The notes under the pieces: generated by a model
The model's input: the letters and a program-made list of their open reading frames with translations, nothing else
The model's database searches: none
Told to the model about the DNA's origin: nothing
Origin: Gemmatimonadota bacterium
GTDB lineage: Bacteria; Gemmatimonadota; Gemmatimonadetes; Gemmatimonadales; Gemmatimonadaceae
Length of the DNA stretch: 61,542 nucleotides
Direction of reading: 5' to 3'
Assembly (NCBI GenBank): GCA_003223455.1
Contig: QHVE01000023.1
Location: 6,832-68,373, forward strand
Shown: piece after piece, positions 33,616-43,281 of the stretch
How the letters are laid out: the number at the start of each line of letters is the position of its first letter
Numbering within the stretch: position 1 is the stretch's first letter
Made by a program: the position numbers and the translations under genes

Positions 33616-34774
33616 ATGCGTTCCACCGCGCTGCTCTTCGCATTCGTCTGTCTCTTCTCCGCCTGCGCCCAGGAGACGCCGGCGGTGCCGCCGGCGGCGC
33701 CCCTCCCGCAGGACGTCAGCCTCGTCTCCAACACCGAGCACGGTCGCCCCGGTGCCGTCGCGGATGGCAAGTCGATCTTCCGGTTCGACACCTTCGGCGA
33801 CGAAACCTTCTTCAGCCCGAAGACCGCGCTCTCCGTCGGACTCAAGGTGGACGCCGACGCGCTTCCGGAGGCGGTGAAAGCGGGGATCAAGGACGGAACG
33901 ATCTCGCTCGATGCACCGGCCACGACGGTCGCGCTACTCAAGCTCGGGGCCGTCGTCGGCGTCGTCGGCGAGGTGGATGCGCAGAACACGTTGCGGCGCG
34001 TCGGGATCACCTGCGCACTGTGCCATTCCACGGTGGACAACTCGTTCACGACGGGCGTCGGCCACCGGCTCGATGGCTGGCCCAACCGCGATCTCAACGT
34101 CGGCGCCATCGTCTCGCTTTCACCCGTCCTGACGCCGGCGCAGAAGGCGGTGTACGGCTCGTGGGGGCCGGGGATGTACGATCCCCGCTTCAACATCGAC
34201 GGCAAGAACATGCCGGTCGTCATCCCACCCGCGTTCGGCCTGCGCCACGTGGAGAAGGAGATCTATACCGGCGACGGCCCGGTGTCGTACTGGAACGCGT
34301 ACGTCGCGATCACGCAGATGCACGGCCACGGGCACTTCGTCGATCCGCGTATCGGCGTCGACAAGAACAACACGCCCCCCGACCTCGTGTCGTCCAAGCT
34401 CGCCGCACTGCGCGAGTATCAGTTCAGCCTCGACGCGCCAGACGCGATTCCCGGCACCTACGACGTGGCGGCCGCGCGCCGGGGCAAGGCGGTGTTCAAC
34501 GGCGCCGCCGCTCGCTGCTCGAGCTGCCATATCGCCGGCTCGCTCAGCGGAAGTGGGCCAGGACGCTGCGTACGCCCAGCGCAGCGCGACGAAGCTGTAC
34601 CGCACGACGCCGCTGCGCGGACTCTGGCATCCGCCGCAGCTGAAGGGACCGTACTTCCACGACGGCAATGCGAAGACGCTGGAGGCGGTGGTCTCGCACT
34701 ACGTCGGGCTGTTCGGGCTCTCGCTGACGGACCGCCAGCGGAGGGATCTCGTCGAGTACCTGAAGACGCTGTGA
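33616..34774 (+). pseudogene. Frameshifted cytochrome c peroxidase-like lipoprotein (di-heme)
   Basis: A lipoprotein signal (FVCLFSAC) is followed by two heme c sites, CALCH near 133-137 and CSSCH near 301-305. The frame then leaves the family pattern and the expected end (AYAQRSATKLYRTTPLRGLW, YFHDG, SLTDRQRRDLVEYL) is found one frame over, ending at 34774. The break lies within 34532-34556. Compared with related di-heme proteins, about 14 residues between the second heme site and the AYAQRS block also seem absent, suggesting a small out-of-frame deletion. RBS GAGGTGA lies just before ATG 33616. The original role was probably periplasmic electron transfer. Confidence 0.78.
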
Positions 34775-34802
34775 CGGCGCGACCGCGATCGCGGCGCGGC
34801 GC

Positions 34803-35795
34803 TCAGCCGTTCGCCGTCGCCGCGATCGCCGAGTTCAGCTGCGCCAGCATCCTGGGGATCTCGACGAACGAGTCGTAACCGGTGCGCCCCATCCGCAGCG
34901 TCTCGATCGGCACGTAGCCGCGATATCCGGAGCGTTGCACGATGGTGATGAGGCGCATCATGTCGACGTGCGGAGCATCCACCCGGCTGCGCATCGTCTC
35001 CTTCACCTGCCAGTTCACCGCGCGGGGCGCGACGAGCGCGATGTCGGCGTATGGATCGTCGGTGGCGTAGCTGCCGGTGTCGACCATGGCGCGGCACCAC
35101 GGGTGGTTGACGCGATCGAGCAGACTCAGATGCTGGGGGCCGCTGCTGATGAAGTCGAGGTGGTTCTGCACCGCGACGATCACGCCGTACCGCTCGCCGT
35201 ATTCGGCGCACTCGCGCAGGGCGTCGGCGGCCCACTGCTCCACCACCTCGCGCGTCGCGTTCCCCGACGCCTCGTGCCAGTTCCTGTAGGGCGCCTGCGA
35301 GTCGGCGAACGCGCGCACGGTCGGCGCGCCGAGCTTGGCCGCCACCTCGATCCACGTCTTCACGCGCTGCACGCCCTCGGCGCGCACCTTCGCATCCGCC
35401 GTGGTGAAGTCGTTGCGCACTCCGGTCCCGCTGAGCGCCAGGCCCAGGTCGAACGCGTGACGCTTGAGCTTGAAGATGTACTTGTCGGTCGGCGCGTTCG
35501 GGTAGCCGGGAAAGAAGTAGCCGGTGACGTCCACCGCATCGAACCCGTGCTTCGCGCAGAAGTCGCAGACGCCGAACAGGTCGATCCCCTTGCCCGGGTC
35601 CTTGGCGTTCGCCTCCAGCAGCTCGGAGAACGAGTAGGCGTTGAGGCTGGGCTTGAGCCGCGCGCCGCCGCCGGCGGGCTGCTCCGCCCCGAGCGCGGGC
35701 GAGGGCGCGAGAGTGAGCGCGGACGCGAGCCCAGCCGGCAGCGCGGCCGAGGTGGCGAGGAACCGGCGCCGATCGAGTTGTGGTCGCATCGGCAT
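34803..35795 (-). CDS. Tat-exported sugar phosphate isomerase/epimerase-like TIM barrel
   Basis: About 330 residues. The start has a twin-arginine signal (LDRRRFLATSAALPAG). The mature part is an AP endonuclease family 2 / xylose isomerase-like barrel: LNAYSFSELL, FDAVDVTGYFFPGYP, VIVAVQNHLDFISSG, CRAMVDTGSYA, NWQVKET and YVPIETLRMG supply the usual acid, His and Asp metal-binding residues. Such secreted proteins are common in saccharolytic bacteria; the substrate is unknown. ATG 35795 and 35789 are both possible. Confidence 0.9.
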   Translation of the reverse strand: MPMRPQLDRRRFLATSAALPAGLASALTLAPSPALGAEQPAGGGARLKPSLNAYSFSELLEANAKDPGKGIDLFGVCDFCAKHGFDAVDVTGYFFPGYPNAPTDKYIFKLKRHAFDLGLALSGTGVRNDFTTADAKVRAEGVQRVKTWIEVAAKLGAPTVRAFADSQAPYRNWHEASGNATREVVEQWAADALRECAEYGERYGVIVAVQNHLDFISSGPQHLSLLDRVNHPWCRAMVDTGSYATDDPYADIALVAPRAVNWQVKETMRSRVDAPHVDMMRLITIVQRSGYRGYVPIETLRMGRTGYDSFVEIPRMLAQLNSAIAATANG

Positions 35796-36196
35796 AGGTT
35801 AGCCGTGCCGAGGCCCCTCGGTCAGAGGCGAGCTTCAGCCCGAGTTCAAGGCTTCAAGAGGCTTCGAGATGCCAGATCCGTTGAAAAACGCTCATGCCGT
35901 CGAACGCACGAGCAAGATGTCAGACCCCTCAAAAAACGCTCATGTGGTTGATCGTTGGAGCAAGGGGTCTGACACCGATGCGGCGGCGTGGCGAGGAATG
36001 TGCGTCGAATTCGGGGCGGGCACATCGGGCTTCCTACGCTGACTCGAAGCCGTTCGGCCACATGGACTTGCGTCGCTCGGCCCGCTGCGCTGTGCCGCCC
36101 GTCACCGCCGAGTCCGGCGTATCGGTGGGTTATTCACTGGTCGGAGGCCGGATCGTTCGACGTCCCTTCACGGCAACTCTCACGTTCGAGGTCACC
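35796..36196. other. Gene-free region with REP-like repeats
   Basis: No credible gene in about 400 bases. It holds a diverged 48-base tandem duplication and an inverted GTCAGACCCCT pair, listed separately. The remainder is featureless apart from a short AAGGCTTCAAGAGGCTTC duplication near 35849. Confidence 0.7.
35884..35973. repeat. REP-like inverted repeat with 48-base duplication
   Basis: AAAAACGCTCATG occurs at 35884-35896 and 35932-35944, and AGCAAG at 35911-35916 and 35959-35964, a period of 48 bases. GTCAGACCCCT (35919-35929) is inverted at 35963-35973. GTCAGACCCC-type palindromes are typical of REP elements mobilised by REP-associated tyrosine transposases; none is nearby. Confidence 0.75.
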
Positions 36197-36598
36197 GTGT
36201 CACGCACTCGCTTCCTCGCCCCTCTTGCTGCTCTGGCGTTGCTCGCCGCGTGTGATACGCGCGTCGTCACCGAGCCGCCGTTTCAGCCGCAGATCGTCAA
36301 CGTCCGCAACGACTTCGCGTTCCAGGTCACCGATCTGGACCTGTTCACGAGCGATGTGGTCTACACGTGGCAGAGCGACGGCCGGGCCGCGACGGTGGTG
36401 CAGACACCGAGCGTGCTCACCGGCGCGGCGACGCTCTTCATCGCCGACGGCTCGGGCGTGCAGGTGTATCAGCGCTCGCTCGGCGAGAACGGGACCTTCT
36501 CGACACAGGCCGGAGTGCCGGGGACCTGGACCGTCCGGCTCAAGTTCTCCGAGGCGAGCGGCGCGGCGACGTTTCATTTGACGAAGCCGGTGCCGTGA
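36197..36598 (+). CDS. Putative lipoprotein
   Basis: About 133 residues with lipobox LAAC near 19 after a short hydrophobic signal (FLAPLAALALLAAC). The mature part is beta-rich (FAFQVTDLDLFTSDVVYTWQ, GTWTVRLKFSEASGAATFHL) and resembles small periplasmic sandwich domains, but no family is assigned. GTG 36197 gives the signal peptide directly; the open frame upstream is in non-coding sequence. The GTGACTCA array copy B starts 5 bases after its stop. Confidence 0.8.
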   Translation: MSRTRFLAPLAALALLAACDTRVVTEPPFQPQIVNVRNDFAFQVTDLDLFTSDVVYTWQSDGRAATVVQTPSVLTGAATLFIADGSGVQVYQRSLGENGTFSTQAGVPGTWTVRLKFSEASGAATFHLTKPVP

Positions 36599-36602
36599 CG
36601 CC

Positions 36603-36674
36603 GTGACTCAGTGACTCAGTGACTCAGTGACTCAGTGACTCGGTGACTCAGTGACTCGGTGACTCAGTGACTCA
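36603..36674 (+). repeat. GTGACTCA tandem array, copy B
   Basis: Nine octamers, seven GTGACTCA and two GTGACTCG (units 5 and 7). The array runs into GTGGAACGG and the same hairpin as copy A at 24996. The right side has only a degenerate piece (CACTGCACTCAG). Confidence 0.97.
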
Positions 36675-36678
36675 GTGG

Positions 36679-36714
36679 AACGGCCTCGGGAGGCATTTGC
36701 TTCCCGAGGCCGTT
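36679..36714. terminator. Hairpin attached to GTGACTCA array, copy B
   Basis: Arms AACGGCCTCGGGA (36679-36691) and its complement (36702-36714) around a 10-base loop (GGCATTTGCT). The stem is base-for-base identical to copy A. It lies between the lipoprotein and the convergent hypothetical gene and could terminate both. Confidence 0.85.
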
Positions 36715-36769
36715 TCCACTGCACTCAGCCACCACTCCCACTCCCCACTCCCCACCCACCGTACCAGGA

Positions 36770-37108
36770 CTATCGCTGTCCCGGCACCGTGCACTCCCAC
36801 CGCGCCGTGACCTCGCACCCGCCGACGACGGCCGCGTCCTTGAACGCGATCACGATCGCCCGCGTCGCGCCGCGCTTGAGTTGGCGCCGCTGGTCGTCGG
36901 CCAGCACGGCGCGCGCCACGGCGGCGGCGCGCAGCGCGAACTCCATTTGCTGCGCCTCCGGCCAGCGCGCCGCGCCGAGCCGGCGGAACGTGAGCACCGT
37001 GCGCCCGTTGACGATGCGGCACTCGGGGGACGGGTCGATGCGCAGCGCGCGGGCGATCGCGTCGCCCACGGAGCGGAAGGTGAAGACCTCGAGGAGATGT
37101 GGACTCAC
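36770..37108 (-). CDS. Small hypothetical protein
   Basis: About 112 residues with no signal peptide. It has a basic, mixed alpha/beta profile (GRTVLTFRRLGAARW, MEFALRAAAVARAVL, RAIVIAFKDAAVVGG). No family is recognised. GTG 37108 is preferred to GTG 37138, which adds a Cys/Trp-rich stretch. It is divergent from the DinB-like gene by 94 bases. The C-rich stretch after its stop (36728-36763) resembles the arms of the hairpin at 48852. Confidence 0.55.
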   Translation of the reverse strand: MSPHLLEVFTFRSVGDAIARALRIDPSPECRIVNGRTVLTFRRLGAARWPEAQQMEFALRAAAVARAVLADDQRRQLKRGATRAIVIAFKDAAVVGGCEVTARWECTVPGQR

Positions 37109-37202
37109 GCAGCGCCAATATCGCGTTGGCGCCCGCACGCCCGCCAGACTACACTACTGCGCCCCGACTCAGAACCGATCACACCGAAACCCGAGGCTGA
37201 CG

Positions 37203-37694
37203 TTGAGCACCCGAAGCGAAATCCTCGCCCAGCGCCTGGAGGAAGGCGTGCGCCAGCTCGCCGACCTCGCGCGGTCCCTCTCCGACGAGCAGTGGCAGGC
37301 GCGCGTTCCCCACGACAACCGCAAGATCGGCGTGGTCGTCCATCACGTCGGCACGATGTATCCCATCGAGATCGGCCTCGCGCAGCAGATGGCCGGCGGG
37401 CAAGGGGTCGAAGGCGTCACCTGGGAGAAGGTGGCCGAGATGAACGCGGACCACGCGCGAAGCTTCGACGCGGTGACGAAGCAGGACGCGCTGGACCTGC
37501 TGCAGAAGAACAGCACCGCTGCCGCCGCCGCCGTGCGCGCACTGACCGATGCGCAGCTCGATACGGTCGTGCCGCCCTCGCTCAACTCGAATGGGCCGCG
37601 CAGCTGCCAGTTCATGCTCGAGGATCACGCCGTCGGCCACGCGTGGCATCATCTGCTGAAGATCCGCGGCGCGCTGGCGAGGAGCGCGCGGTAG
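37203..37694 (+). CDS. DinB-like metal-binding protein
   Basis: About 163 residues of the DinB / mycothiol-dependent isomerase superfamily: a four-helix bundle with RSLSDEQWQARVPHDNRKIG, VVHHVGTMYPIE, and the HAVGHAWHH end motif. The His pairs should bind a metal. The founders are thiol S-transferases or DNA-damage-induced proteins, so the substrate is open. There is no ATG; TTG 37203 has CCGAGG about 9 bases upstream and is the best start. It converges with the kinase at 37707. Confidence 0.88.
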   Translation: MSTRSEILAQRLEEGVRQLADLARSLSDEQWQARVPHDNRKIGVVVHHVGTMYPIEIGLAQQMAGGQGVEGVTWEKVAEMNADHARSFDAVTKQDALDLLQKNSTAAAAAVRALTDAQLDTVVPPSLNSNGPRSCQFMLEDHAVGHAWHHLLKIRGALARSAR

Positions 37695-37706
37695 CGCAGC
37701 CGGGAG

Positions 37707-40458
37707 CTACCGCGCGAACACCATCGGCTCCGACGCCGCGAGCCGCTCGAAGCGTGCATCGCCCTTCAGCGGCGCGAACGTCGGATCGATCCTGAGCCAC
37801 GCCGGCGACAGATAGTACGGCATTCGAAGCAGCGGCTCGAGCAGATCCATCGCCGTCGCGCGGTCTCCAACCAGCATGTGAATACGCGCCAGCTGATGCT
37901 GCGCGTACGGACCGTTCGTTGCCGTCCATCGCTGGCGCTGGAGCGCGAAGCCGCGGTTTCCCGCCGCCACGGCGTCGGCCGAGCGGCCGAGCGCTGCGAG
38001 CGCGAGCCCGCGCACGAGATGACGCTGCGCGTCGTCCGGCGCGGTGCGCAGCTGCTCGTCGACGGCCACGACCGTACTCTCGGCGAATGCCCTGGTCCGT
38101 GCCGCGTCACCGCGCAACGCGTACGTCTGCGCGAGCGACCACGCCCACGACATCCGATCGCCGTCGAACGCATCCGGACCGAGCGAGAGGAGCCGCCGCT
38201 GCTCGCCATCGTCGAGCAGCCACGGAAGGTCGTAGTACATCGACACCGCCGCGGCGAGTGCCGCGCGGTCGACGCTCGGTGGTGCGGCCGCCAGCACGCG
38301 CCGCGCGTCCGCGAGGTCGCCGCGCGCGAGCGAGATCATGGCGCGGCCCTCGATCATCTCCGAGACGTCCGGCGCGAGCGCCAGGGCGCGGTCCGCGGCG
38401 TCTCGCGCCTCGTCGTAGTGCCTCGCCCAGAGCAGCGCGTCGGCCAGCAGGTGCACGGTCGTCGCGTTCCGCGGATCGCGCTCGGCCGCCGCGCGCATGT
38501 CGCGCAGCGATTCGGCGACGCGCCCCTGCTGCCGCTCGGCGATGGCGAGTGGGCGCAGGAGCTCGGGGTCGCTCCTGATCCACGAGATTGCGGTAGGTCG
38601 CCAGCACCGCATACCCGATCCCCTGGTGTGGCGCGAGCGCGATCGCTCGCTCGGCGGCGCTCTTCGCTTCACGCGCCAGCTCGGGGTCCGGGACGCTGTT
38701 CGAGTAGAGTATCGCCGCGACGCGTGATCGCTCGGCCCATGCGAGAGCGAACGTCGAGTCGAGCGCCACGGCCTGGCGGATGAAGCGGAGCCGTCGCCGC
38801 AGATCCACCGGGTCCGTCTTCACGATCTCCCTGGCCCGCAGATATGCGTCGTAGGCAGCGGGATCCTTCGTCGGCACCTCGGCGAGCTGCGCGCGCGTGC
38901 CTCCGGCCAGCGCCACGTTCATCGCGCTCGCGACGCGTCCGGCGATGTCGGCCTGCATCGAGAAGACGTCGGCCATCGTCGCGTCGAGCGTCTGGGTCCA
39001 GCGGCTTGCCGGCGCCACCGTGCTCGACGTGATCTCGACGAGCTCCGGGGTGACCCGCACTCGCGCCGGCGTGCCGGGCGCCGCGGGCGCCGAGCGTACG
39101 GTGCCGGTGAGCAGATAGCGCACACCGAGCTCGCGCGCGACGTCCTGCAGCGGCTTGGTCGTCGCACGGTACTGATTGGAGCTGGCCCGCGCGATCACCT
39201 GCACGCCGGGCACACCCGCGAGCTTGCTCCGGATCTCGTCCGACAATCCGTCGACGACGTACGCGTCCTCGGCCCGGCCGAGATTCTCGAATGGCAGTAC
39301 GGCGAGCCGCTGCGTCGCCGGCGCCACGGGAACGGCGACGGCGGGCGTGTCCGCGGCGCGGTCGCGGGATGCGCTCTTCCACAGGATGGCGCCGAGGAGA
39401 ATCATCCCGGCCCCACCGAGCGCGCGCACCAGTCTTCGGCGTCGCGGGTCCTCGGTCGGCACCGGTGACGGTGCCGGCGTCGGCTCGCGACCCTCCACCG
39501 GCGTGCTGACTCCGAACGCGCTCGGCGTGGCAGGTGTCACGCCGAGCGCCACGGCGAGCTCCGTCGCGAAGGTCGTCGCGTCGGCATAGCGCTTCGCCGG
39601 ATCGGAGGCGAGCGCGCGGTCGAGCACGGGCTGCACCGCCGCGGCCCACGGTGCGTCCGTGGCGCGCACGACGTCGGTGACGGCGCGCGGGCTGCCGAGA
39701 AGCCGGTGCGCGATCAGCTCGCGGGCGTTGGTCGTCGAGAACGCCGGCTGGCCGGTGAGCGCCTCGAAGGCGATGAGGCCGAGCGAGTACAGATCGGAGC
39801 GCGCGTCCAGCGGCTCGCCGGCGAGCTGCTCGGGGCTGGCGTAGGCTGGCGTGCCGAGCACCATCCCCGTGCGCGTGAGCGCTGGGCCGGCATCGTCCAC
39901 GCCCGGTGCCTTGATGTCGCCCATGATCGAGCGCGCGATGCCGAAGTCGACCAGCTTCACCGTTCCGACGGCGTGCGGATCCTGTGCGACGCCGGTGCGG
40001 CACTCGGCGGCGAGCATGATGTTCGCCGGCTTGAGGTCGCGGTGGAGAATCCCGCGCCGGTGCGCCGCGGCCAGCCCCGCCGCCGCACCGAGAATGATCT
40101 GCGCCGCGTCCCCGGCCGGGAGTCGTCCCTCTCGCGCAATGCGATCGGCGAGCGATTCTCCCTCGATGAACTCCATCGCGAGGAAGACGTGGCCGTCATC
40201 CGTATCGCCGAAGTCGTAGATCGCGGCGACGTTCGGGTGCGAGATGCGACTCGCCTGCTCCGCCTCGCGCCGAAAGCGCGCCAGCGCATCGGCATCACGA
40301 CCGAGCGCGGGGCGCATGAACTTCAGCGCGGTGGGCCGCTTCAGACCGATGTGTTCGGCGCGATAGACCTCGCCCATGCCGCCGCTTCCAACGAGCGCAA
40401 CGACACGATAGCGGTCGGCGATCAGTCGACCGATGACGCGGTCGGCCGGTGAAGTCAT
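37707..40458 (-). pseudogene. Ser/Thr kinase with TolB-like and TPR domains, frameshifted near 38.58 kb
   Basis: The 5' part encodes a PknB-type kinase (about 15-280, HRD 139-141, Lys46), a membrane helix after RRRLVRALGG, a TolB-like domain (RLAVLPFENLGRAEDAY) and the first TPR segments. It then loses sense in LATYRNLVDQERPRAP. The rest of the TPR region (SDPELLRPLAIAERQQGR..., through 37707) continues in another frame. The break is around 38571-38590 and about one TPR turn seems missing, pointing to a short out-of-frame deletion. If the break is real, a truncated kinase of about 640 residues would remain with the catalytic domain intact. Confidence 0.82.
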
Positions 40459-40542
40459 GGCGGGAAGCGAATCTTCGGGAGCGGGGAGCGGGTGCAGCGC
40501 GAATCTAGAGACCGCACTACGAGGGTCAATGACGCCGAGCGG

Positions 40543-42289
40543 TCAGCGCGCCGGCGCCCCGCATCCGCCTGCAGGTACGGCGACGACGCGCACGTCGAGG
40601 CCGTCCGCTGGTTCCGGAGCCGGAAGGGCGACTCCGCGAGGACAGAGCGCTTCGACCCCAGGCAGCCCGACGAGATAGTTCGCTCTCGTGCGCGTGACCA
40701 TCTCCGACGCGTCGCCACGCACGTCGGTGTACCACGCCGGCTTCTCCGCGCTCGTCCAGTACGCGGTGAGTCGCTCGCCGAGCCAGAACTTTCCGTATTG
40801 CGACAGTGCCGCCATCGGTTCCCCGGTCGCGGACACGACGAGCGTGATGCGCGCGTCGCGCGGCGCGAGCGCCTCGACCTGATGCAGCGTCCGCTCGAGC
40901 GGGGCGAGGTCTCTCTGCATGCGGTAGACGAAGGCGTACCAGGCCGCGTTCAGCATCACGAGCGTCGCGGCGAGCGTCCCGACGCGCAGCGTGCCGTGCA
41001 TGCGCTCGCGCGAGCTCGCTCCCCAGCACACGACCGCCACCGCCGCGCCCGCGAGAACAGTCAATGCGTGCCGGCTCGGGATCTTCGTGTACAGCAGCCA
41101 TGGGAGCGTGAGGCTGGGTGCGTTCACCCACGTGTTCATCGGCAGCATGGACTCGGCGAGCAGCGCGACGGCGGCCGCGAGCGCCACCGACGCCAGCGCG
41201 ATCGGCGCGGCGCCGAGTGACGGAGCGCGCGAGGTGAGAAAGAGCGCGAGGAACAGCGGGCCGACGGCGAACAGGTAGCGCTCGTGAATCTTCGGGATCG
41301 GATTGATCACCATGGTGTGCCGCGCCGCCGCGAACACGTACACCGCCGCGACGCAGAGCGTCAGCATGGCGAGCCACAGCCGTCGCCGGTCGGCGCTCCG
41401 CGCACGCCATCGACCGAGCAGCGCCACCACTGGCGCGATCGCCACACCAGCGGCGATGGCGACGATCAGTGCCAGCACCACACGCGCCATCGGTCCGAGT
41501 GGGGGCAAGAGCGGACCCCCCAGTTCGTCGGTGTAGAAGCGCCCGAGGACGACGCCCGATTGCGTGTCGTCGGCGCCGCGCACGGTCAGCGCGTGCCGCA
41601 CGACGAGCATCGCTCCGAACGCCATCACCGGCGCGCGCGAGGCGCACCGCGATCGCCGCGAGCCGCTGGCGCGCGTGCTGTGGCGTGCGGAGCTCCACTG
41701 CCGCCCACAGACATACCACTCCCGCATATGCCGCGACGAGCGGGACGGCGAGCGGCTTGGCGAAGTAGGTGAGCCCGAACGCGAGCGCGCACCACGCCGC
41801 GTCGCGCGCCCGTCCGTCGACCAGCACGCGCCAGCAGAGCCAGCAGCTCAACACGAACAGTGGATAGTAGAGGTTTTCCTCCATGATGAAGACGGAGTAC
41901 CCGCCACCAGGCGCCAGTCCGGCCAGCGCGGCGACGGCGAACGCGTCACGGTGATCGGAGAGCTCTCGCCCGAGGGCGTAGGCGAAGAAGACCACGGCGC
42001 TCAACATCAGCGCGTTGAGCCCATGCGCGAGTTGAAATGCGAGGTGTGCATCGCCGGTGTGGAGGCCGAGGCTCAACAGCGCCGGATAGAGCAGCGCCGG
42101 ATAGTCCACGACCTCGCCCGACACGAGGAAGGGCCGATGGGTCACGAACGACTGCGCGAGCTGCCAGTGCAGCAGCTCGTCGCGGAAGATTCGCGGCTGC
42201 CGCACCGGCAGGGCGGCGAGCCACCGCGCTGCCGCGAGCACGAGCCAGAGCCCGACGACCTGCGCGCCCTCGCGCCGCGTCACGTTCAC
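40543..42289 (-). pseudogene. GT-C glycosyltransferase (PMT/ArnT-like), frameshifted near 41.63 kb
   Basis: A multi-pass membrane protein of GT family 39/83 type. The first loop holds RDELLHW, the Asp-Glu pair typical of polyprenyl-phosphate-sugar glycosyltransferases. Nine or ten helices follow. The frame shifts around 41625-41645 in a CG-dinucleotide run (minus strand GCGCGCGCC): the N-terminal frame ends in RQRLAAIAVRLAR and the C-terminal frame resumes at APVMAFGAMLVVRHALT. The C-terminal soluble domain is intact to 40543. GTG 42289 overlaps the flippase stop (GTGA). A simple sequencing slip is the likeliest cause. Confidence 0.8.
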
Positions 42290-43281
42290 GGCACGCCCAC
42301 GTCATGACGCGCCATCGGTGTCTGACCCCGATTCGTGTCGCCGAGTGGATGTCGCATCGTGACGAGGAAGCCGAGGAACATCTGCTCGACCACCAGCACG
42401 AGGAAAAGGGCCGAGAGCGCGAGCGCGCGCTCCGCCGGATAGCCGTGTCGCGCCAGCGCGGCCACGAGCACGGCGTCGCGCACGCCGACGCCGGCCACGC
42501 TCACGGGAAGGGTCTGGAGGATCGAGATCAACGCAGCCGACGCGACGAGCAGCGCCGATGGCACGAGGATGTCGAGGGCGCGGAAGAGCAGCCAGATCCG
42601 CACCATCACCACCAGCGTCGCGGCCACGGTCGCGGAGAGCAGCGCCAGCACGACGCGCGGATGGAGCTCGAGCGTGTCGAGGAGCGACTGCCAGCGCGCG
42701 AAGCGCTGCCGCATCGACGCGGGCGCGAGGCGCCCCATCCATTCGAACAGCCAGCGACGCGACCGCCGCGCCATGAGCATCGGGACGACGACGATCATCA
42801 CCGCGGTGAAGCCCACCGTCGAGCCGAGGATCGCCGGTCGCAGTGCCGCAGGGAAGACGTCGAGGAACGCGATCAGCCCGACGAGACTCACCAGGGCGAG
42901 CAGGAGAAAATCGAGCAGCCGGTCGAGCAGAATGCTGAACAGCGCCGTCGAGAGCGCACTCCCGCGCTCGCGCAGGTACCACGCTCGCACGAAGTCGCCC
43001 GACTGCCCCGGCGTGGCGGCTCCGGCGAACTGCCCGATGAGAAAGAGCACGGCGGACTCGCGGAGCGAGAGCGCCGGCACGCCCAGCTCGGCGGTCAGCC
43101 GACGCCAGCGCCACGCCTTCGTGAGCACGACGCCCGGATACAGGGCGAGCGAGAGCAGGAGCGGCATCCAGCGCACGTCGCGCAGGATGCCCCCGATGCG
43201 ATGCAGATCGGTCGTGATGAGGAAGTAGGCGAGGATCGCCGGTCCGAGGAGACGCGTGAGCCACCGCGCTCGGAGGATCAT
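42286..43281 (-). CDS. Flippase-like membrane protein (UPF0104 / LPG synthase TM domain)
   Basis: About 331 residues with eight hydrophobic helices and the UPF0104 family core: YPGVVLTKAWRWRRLT, AGAATPGQSGDFVRAWYLR and a late ISILQTLPVSVAGVGVRDAVLVAAL. Members are linked to lipid or polyprenol-linked sugar flipping. It overlaps its upstream GT2 (ATGA) and downstream GT-C (GTGA), matching a pathway where GT2 loads a sugar on a polyprenyl phosphate, the flippase turns it outward and GT-C transfers it. Confidence 0.88.
   Translation of the reverse strand: MILRARWLTRLLGPAILAYFLITTDLHRIGGILRDVRWMPLLLSLALYPGVVLTKAWRWRRLTAELGVPALSLRESAVLFLIGQFAGAATPGQSGDFVRAWYLRERGSALSTALFSILLDRLLDFLLLALVSLVGLIAFLDVFPAALRPAILGSTVGFTAVMIVVVPMLMARRSRRWLFEWMGRLAPASMRQRFARWQSLLDTLELHPRVVLALLSATVAATLVVMVRIWLLFRALDILVPSALLVASAALISILQTLPVSVAGVGVRDAVLVAALARHGYPAERALALSALFLVLVVEQMFLGFLVTMRHPLGDTNRGQTPMARHDVGVP

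Noticed and set aside
38571-38590. Programmed ribosomal frameshift in the kinase
   Set aside because: No slippery heptamer or downstream pseudoknot-like stem is visible, and part of the TPR region appears missing, which favours deletion or error.
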